DNA from: Scleromitrula shiraiana
Taxonomy: Eukaryota > Ascomycota > Leotiomycetes > Helotiales > Sclerotiniaceae
DNA: 64,000 nucleotides
NCBI GenBank assembly: GCA_028455995.1
Contig: JABELC010000009.1
Location: 1,240,001-1,304,000, forward strand
Reading direction: 5' to 3'
In this document: in pieces, positions 60,974-64,000 of the stretch
How positions within the stretch are numbered: the first letter of the stretch is position 1
How the letters are laid out: every line of letters starts with the position of its first letter
Notes under the pieces: model-generated
Databases searched by the model: none
Told to the model about the DNA's origin: nothing
Seen by the model: only the letters and a program-made list of their open reading frames with translations
Program-made: the position numbers and the translations under genes

Positions 60974-63473
60974 ATGGCTGTCAAAGAAGAAAGCCCGTAA
61001 GTTTGTACAACTCTGCGAACGTTACAATCTATTGATTTCATTTATGTGAACTAATGATTTGGATTTTCTTAGGCATAATGCAACAGATGCATTGATTCGC
61101 CATTCCCCCAGAAAATATTATCGCGCTTCAATAATTACTAGGTAGGTGCCATGGTCCAGTTTGGCAACTATACAACACGCATCTAAGATCACGTTGGGAC
61201 TTTCTCTCTGAATCCAATCCCAGAGGATGAACGACAAGGTCTAACCCTCTCTCATGTGCGACCAATTCGATCTTCTTATTAATCTTACTCTGATGGTTGC
61301 AATCACTACTTAATGTCCATCCTACTAACATAATATACTTAGTCATTGGCAATTGCGCTCCTTGATAAGTTCACCAAAACAACATGTTGTTTATTATCCG
61401 AGCGGGGTTGAGATCATTCGCCTTGATACAAAATCTCATGAACGAGAGGTTGCTGCAACCCTTTCGTTCTCGCCTCGATGTCTTGTAGCTTCGAAGGATT
61501 GGCTATGCTGTGGTGGAGAACATGGGAACTACACGAGTATATACATTGGAGATCGGGAACTAGGACTTGACCTTTCTTCAAGAATGGATCTCGATGCCGA
61601 TGCACGATTACCTCTCGTCCTTGAACCGAGTGGAAGATCAATACAAAGAGATTCATCAGCACTTTCGCGAGGCTCCCTCCCTCCGGTCACTACATATGTT
61701 AGGAAAATTGGCACAGAAATTGTGAATTGCATAACACTTTGGTATCCATCTGACATTTCAACATCTGCAACGTATCAAAATCCTGTGGCTGTTGTAGCAC
61801 TTAACGATTGCACAATCAGCATACTTAACCTTCATGACTCAAAAACATTGGATAATCTTACTTTACCAGATTTCGTAAACCGGGCTGTGATGTCACCAGA
61901 TGGAGAGTTACTTGTTGCGATGTAAGTTTCTCATTTCTTGCGCGAACTTGGTGCTCCGCTTACATGGATGGCACAGTTGTGACGATCCATTCCTTTACAT
62001 CCACAAGCGACAGGAGAAGCAATCTGCAAAGTCTCGGTTTGAGTCGAAGCAACCCGTCGAGTACGAATGGGTGGCGGCTGGCAGAATACAACTTGAGGGA
62101 CAACGCCAGGCAGACACATCTATTATGCGAGGCTCCTTTGCAGCATGTTTTTCCCATTCTGGTAAATATCTTGCTGTAGCAACTCAGTATGGCATGATTT
62201 CAGTATTCTTAACTAGCTCCCTACTAAAACAGGACCATGACCCATTGGTTGTTACTTTCACAACTTCAAGGCCAGGTCATGAACACGGTGCAGCAAGAGC
62301 GATGGAGTTCTCGCCAGATCCGTTTGATCTCCTTGCATGGACAGAATCCAGTGGACGTGTTGGAGTTGCAGATGTTCGAGATCTCTTTCTTTCGCGACAA
62401 CTTATCAATATCGATTCTCATGGACCTACTGTGGAGCGTGTTTGGATTACTGAGCGTCTGGATGATCCCCCGACAATAGACCCTAGGCTTCGCAGCTTCC
62501 GCCACGAGTCAGCCTCTCCTACCCCAGATTACCTCGGTTTGGACTTAGACCGACATGAACTTATTAGTTTATTACGTGATTTAGGTGATAGGTACCAATC
62601 TCCTCTGACAACTGAGGAAACACAAATCTTGCATGCGCATCGGATAGCTCGTCACCAACGAGATCGTGATGCACAGGCGCGAGCAGAAGCAGCAGGTCAC
62701 CCCACCAACAGTTCGAGGTGGGGTACTTGGGACGGACAGCGCCCTTCTGGCATATATGTGACCTCCCGAGATGAATCTAGCGCGGCACCCCGTCGTGTGT
62801 CTACAGTTGGCTTGCCAAGCGTCTTACGAGAATTTACAAGTTCAGATCGCAGTCCTGCCTCTTTCCGCGCTTTCATTGACAGGCAAAACCAGGATCGTGA
62901 AAGGCGAAGCCAACATGAGCCCAGGCGACGCATGTCATCACTATTAGGAGTCTCAGACAATGGGTTGGAGCGGGAATCAAGTGGAAGTGGAAGGACAAGT
63001 GCTGACACATATACAAGCCTTGAGCGTTTGTCGCTCGCGCCTAGTCTCCCTCATATCGGCTTTGATTCTGCCAACACTCAGTGGGCTGAACTTGAAGCGA
63101 TGTATCGCACTCGGTTGTCTAACGGTTCTCCTGATCGCTCTGCTCGAGTGAGGATTGATCTTGAGGATGACGAAAATCGAGATTTAATCCAACGGCTAAG
63201 ACCCTCGTGGCGTTCTGCAGAGGAGGAAATGGCTCATCTTAACATTGAATATCTCAACGGAAATAGTATTAGGCGTGAGGGGAGGGGAGGATCAATCGAA
63301 ACCATGGGATGCACCTGGAGCGAAGATGGTAGAATCTTGTATGTTATCTCCTGTTTACGTTGTTACTTCCAAAACTAACTCTTCACAGGTACATTGGTGC
63401 CGGGGATGGAATCTATGAATATCATGTTAATGTTTCGGGAAGAAAAATGGTTCCGAGCATTGTGTTACGATAA
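60974..63473 (+). CDS. DUF2415 / WD40-type conserved fungal protein
   Basis: Uncharacterised ascomycete protein with beta-propeller-like repeats and a DUF2415 region. Five exons: 60974..60996, 61073..61141, 61343..61921, 61977..63338 and 63389..63473, 705 aa. All phases close. Exons 2-3 give H-W-Q-L-R-S-L-I-S-S-P near residue 32, a typical start of this family. Propeller-like blades are suggested by V-A-V-V-A-L-N-D-C-T-I-S-I-L-N-L, M-S-P-D-G-E-L-L-V-A-I, F-S-H-S-G-K-Y-L-A-V-A-T-Q-Y-G-M-I-S-V-F and W-S-E-D-G-R-I-L-Y-I-G-A-G-D-G-I-Y-E-Y. The conserved W-T-E-S-x-G-R-V-G-V-A-D-V-R-D stretch is the best DUF2415 mark I can see. Between them is a long Arg/Ser-rich disordered insert. The start at 60974 lies three bases into a new frame after an out-of-frame ATG at 60966. 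The short 3' exon is required to complete the last blade. Confidence 0.85.
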
Positions 63474-63898
63474 TATGTTTTAATGATATTGGCAAAGTTT
63501 TGGCGCGAAGGTGAATGGAGTTCTTTGGACTAGGAATATCAACGTCAACATCAGGCCGGGATTGTTCTACTTTATGCTTGGAAAAGCAGCTTTCACTTTC
63601 TCGATATCTCGATATTAATCTTATTCTCGTTGTCGTAATATCCACCTTCTTTATGCGTCAGGTGATGTTCACCGTGCGTCTGCAGTGCCTAAATTGAGAA
63701 AGGAAATGTACACATCATCCTTGTCTAACGCTACTGAAACCTAGATTATTCATGGGTTGGTAGTAGGCAATCTCGGCCGTAACGATTTAGGAGAACCACA
63801 TTAGTACTAGGAAATATACCTACATATATATATATATATATGATTGATGTATCCCTATCTTTGATTCGAAGTCAAATTCCCTTCTACCTACAATTACT
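63474..63898. other. Intergenic at right edge
   Basis: 3' flank of the DUF2415 gene, with a TA array at about 63823-63842. No gene is seen. Confidence 0.5.
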
Positions 63899-64000
63899 AT
63901 GGGAAACAATTCATCTCAAATGCACACTCAACAAGAAACAGCAGACCTCACTAGTCTTGCGGGAATTCGCCTCGCTCTGAACCACTATATAGATATTGTT
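63899..64000 (+). CDS. Possible start of a gene cut by the window edge
   Basis: An ATG at 63899 opens 34 codons without a stop up to the end of the window, beginning M-G-N-N-S-S-Q. The Gly at position 2 with Ser at 5-6 fits an N-myristoylation signal. The evidence is only openness and composition; an intron or stop could follow immediately. Low confidence. Confidence 0.25.
   Translation, partial: MGNNSSQMHTQQETADLTSLAGIRLALNHYIDIV

Noticed and set aside
1..64000. CRISPR arrays, rRNA or tRNA genes
   Set aside because: The many repeats are tandem microsatellites without unique spacers, and no tRNA T-loop with matching acceptor stem or rRNA segment was recognised by eye. A tRNAscan run would be the decisive check.

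Overview
This is eukaryotic DNA from a filamentous ascomycete. Protein-coding genes are split by short introns of about 50 to 115 bases with GT...AG borders and CTAAC/CTGAC-like branch sites. The families are typically fungal: Zn2Cys6 and C2H2 regulators, an NmrA-like protein, MFS transporters, and a PTH11/rhodopsin-type membrane protein. The AT-leaning composition, the many microsatellites and the style of the proteins suggest Leotiomycetes (Botrytis/Sclerotinia-like). That placement is a guess from impression, not a measurement.

Layout. 1-6.3 kb is gene-poor. It holds one odd acidic/glycine-rich gene (242-1092) behind a 70-bp tandem repeat, and a scrambled, inverted, decayed copy of the same sequence at about 4085-4790. 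6.3-9.5 kb carries a Zn2Cys6 regulator and an NmrA-like NAD(P)-binding protein, both on the minus strand. 11-13.5 kb is LEU1 (isopropylmalate isomerase, four exons), with a Leu3-type CCG-N4-CGG palindrome upstream. It converges, across a microsatellite-filled 1.1 kb, on a large minus-strand gene whose product has an HEIGH zincin motif. 19-29.4 kb has two minus-strand MFS transporters separated by a 6.1-kb gene-free desert of simple repeats. 30.9-35 kb has a divergent pair: a DAO-type FAD oxidoreductase (-) and an F-box-like protein (+). 37.3-40.5 kb is a large C2H2 regulator. 40.5-46.5 kb is another gene-poor stretch, holding a 300-bp MITE-like element with about 30-bp terminal inverted repeats and TA target duplication.

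46.5-63.5 kb is the dense housekeeping part: a small GPI-anchored wall-type protein, mitochondrial ribosomal protein MRPL4/uL29m, Rab GDP-dissociation inhibitor, a seven-transmembrane rhodopsin-domain protein, eIF3g (TIF35), mitochondrial Hsp70 (SSC1) and, divergent from it, a DUF2415/WD40-type protein. The last 100 bases may begin another gene.

The genes do not form an obvious cluster or pathway. The window looks like ordinary euchromatin in which conserved genes alternate with repeat-rich intergenic islands. Exon borders were worked out by hand from splice consensus, frame continuity and family resemblance; lengths and phases sum to intact frames for every spliced model given.
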